DNA of 64,000 bases, taken from the NCBI RefSeq assembly GCF_039541955.1, contig NZ_BAABHF010000065.1, forward strand, positions 69,381 through 133,380. The letters are read 5' to 3'. A model generated the notes under the pieces. The model was not told the origin of the DNA. It ran no database searches and saw only the letters and a program-made list of their open reading frames with translations. Source of the DNA: Actinoallomurus oryzae. Lineage in GTDB: Bacteria > Actinomycetota > Actinomycetes > Streptosporangiales > Streptosporangiaceae. This document shows positions 63,981 through 64,000 of the stretch, piece after piece (the first letter of the stretch is position 1; every line of letters starts with the position of its first letter). A program made the position numbers and the translations under genes.

Positions 63981-64000
63981 ACGTAACCCGCACCGACCAA
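63958..64000 (-). CDS. C-terminal tail of probable sensor histidine kinase (partial)
   Basis: The last 43 bases on the minus strand read SVRVTLPVFGRA then TGA at 63958-63960, a typical histidine kinase ending (V-x-V-x-L-P). The stop overlaps the chimeric ORF start (GTGA). The rest is outside the window. Confidence 0.5.
   Translation of the reverse strand, partial: WSVRVTLPVFGRA

Overview
The window is high-GC actinomycete chromosome. The signs are strong G/C third positions, many GTG and TTG starts, GTGA/ATGA stop-start overlaps, a WhiJ-like XRE/DUF397/ATPase group, an ECF42-type sigma module, a DmdR/IdeR-type iron box and many LuxR, TetR and AraC regulators. The overall look (abundant CGTACG, mixed secreted hydrolases) suggests Streptosporangiales, for example a Thermomonosporaceae relative, but that is inference. 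No rRNA, tRNA, integrase, complete insertion sequence, CRISPR array or origin was seen. It reads as ordinary chromosome with small accessory insertions.

Layout. 1-8.9 kb: the end of glgC, a reductase divergent from a large LuxR-type ATPase regulator, a decayed alpha/beta-hydrolase, an APH-fold kinase convergent with a Tet(M)/OtrA-type ribosomal protection gene that has a 36-codon upstream ORF, a deazaflavin oxidoreductase and a universal stress protein. 9-13.7 kb: a VOC protein, two translationally coupled AlkB-like 2OG-Fe(II) dioxygenase-like paralogues, and the WhiJ-like regulatory triad. 13.7-18 kb: a 1115-residue Ser/Thr kinase with WD40 repeats and a TetR gene with a 23-bp palindrome. 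18-21 kb: a coupled four-gene unit of acyl-CoA dehydrogenase, PIG-L deacetylase, NodS-like methyltransferase and GT2 glycosyltransferase, with an 87-bp duplicated repeat built into the glycosyltransferase N-terminus. 21-30.8 kb: Ppx/GppA, topoisomerase IB, an SDR, VOC, AraC and DinB proteins, a GH46 chitosanase and an MFS exporter.

30.8-36.2 kb: a bifunctional-PBP-like protein whose transpeptidase motifs are all degraded, then a response regulator, histidine kinase and GerMN-like lipoprotein operon, and an ABC-F relic. 36.2-43.4 kb: a carbohydrate oxidation region read on the minus strand (aldo/keto reductase, GH15 glucoamylase/trehalase, G6PDH-like, IlvD/Edd dehydratase, 2-hydroxyacid dehydrogenase). 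43.6-50.4 kb: a cold-shock protein, serine hydrolase, flavin reductase, an iron-box-controlled DUF2470 protein, an NAD-binding protein, and the reductase/YciI/ECF42 sigma module. 50.6-60 kb: a secreted CBM32 plus beta-helix protein, a P450, and a ROK repressor divergent from a sugar ABC transporter and GH1 beta-glucosidase operon. 60-64 kb: an RDD protein, a methyltransferase, a thioesterase, a decayed stretch, a 19-bp tandem repeat array and a NarL-type response regulator preceded by the tail of a probable sensor kinase.

A recurring theme is short tandem duplication at gene borders. At two separate two-component loci (33.6-33.8 kb and 63.9 kb) the junction between response regulator and kinase has been duplicated. 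Each left a short chimeric ORF that starts like the downstream gene, ends like the upstream gene, and overlaps the real downstream start by an ATGA/GTGA. The most notable candidates are these junction duplications, the dioxygenase pair, the pseudo-transpeptidase PBP and the Tet leader ORF.
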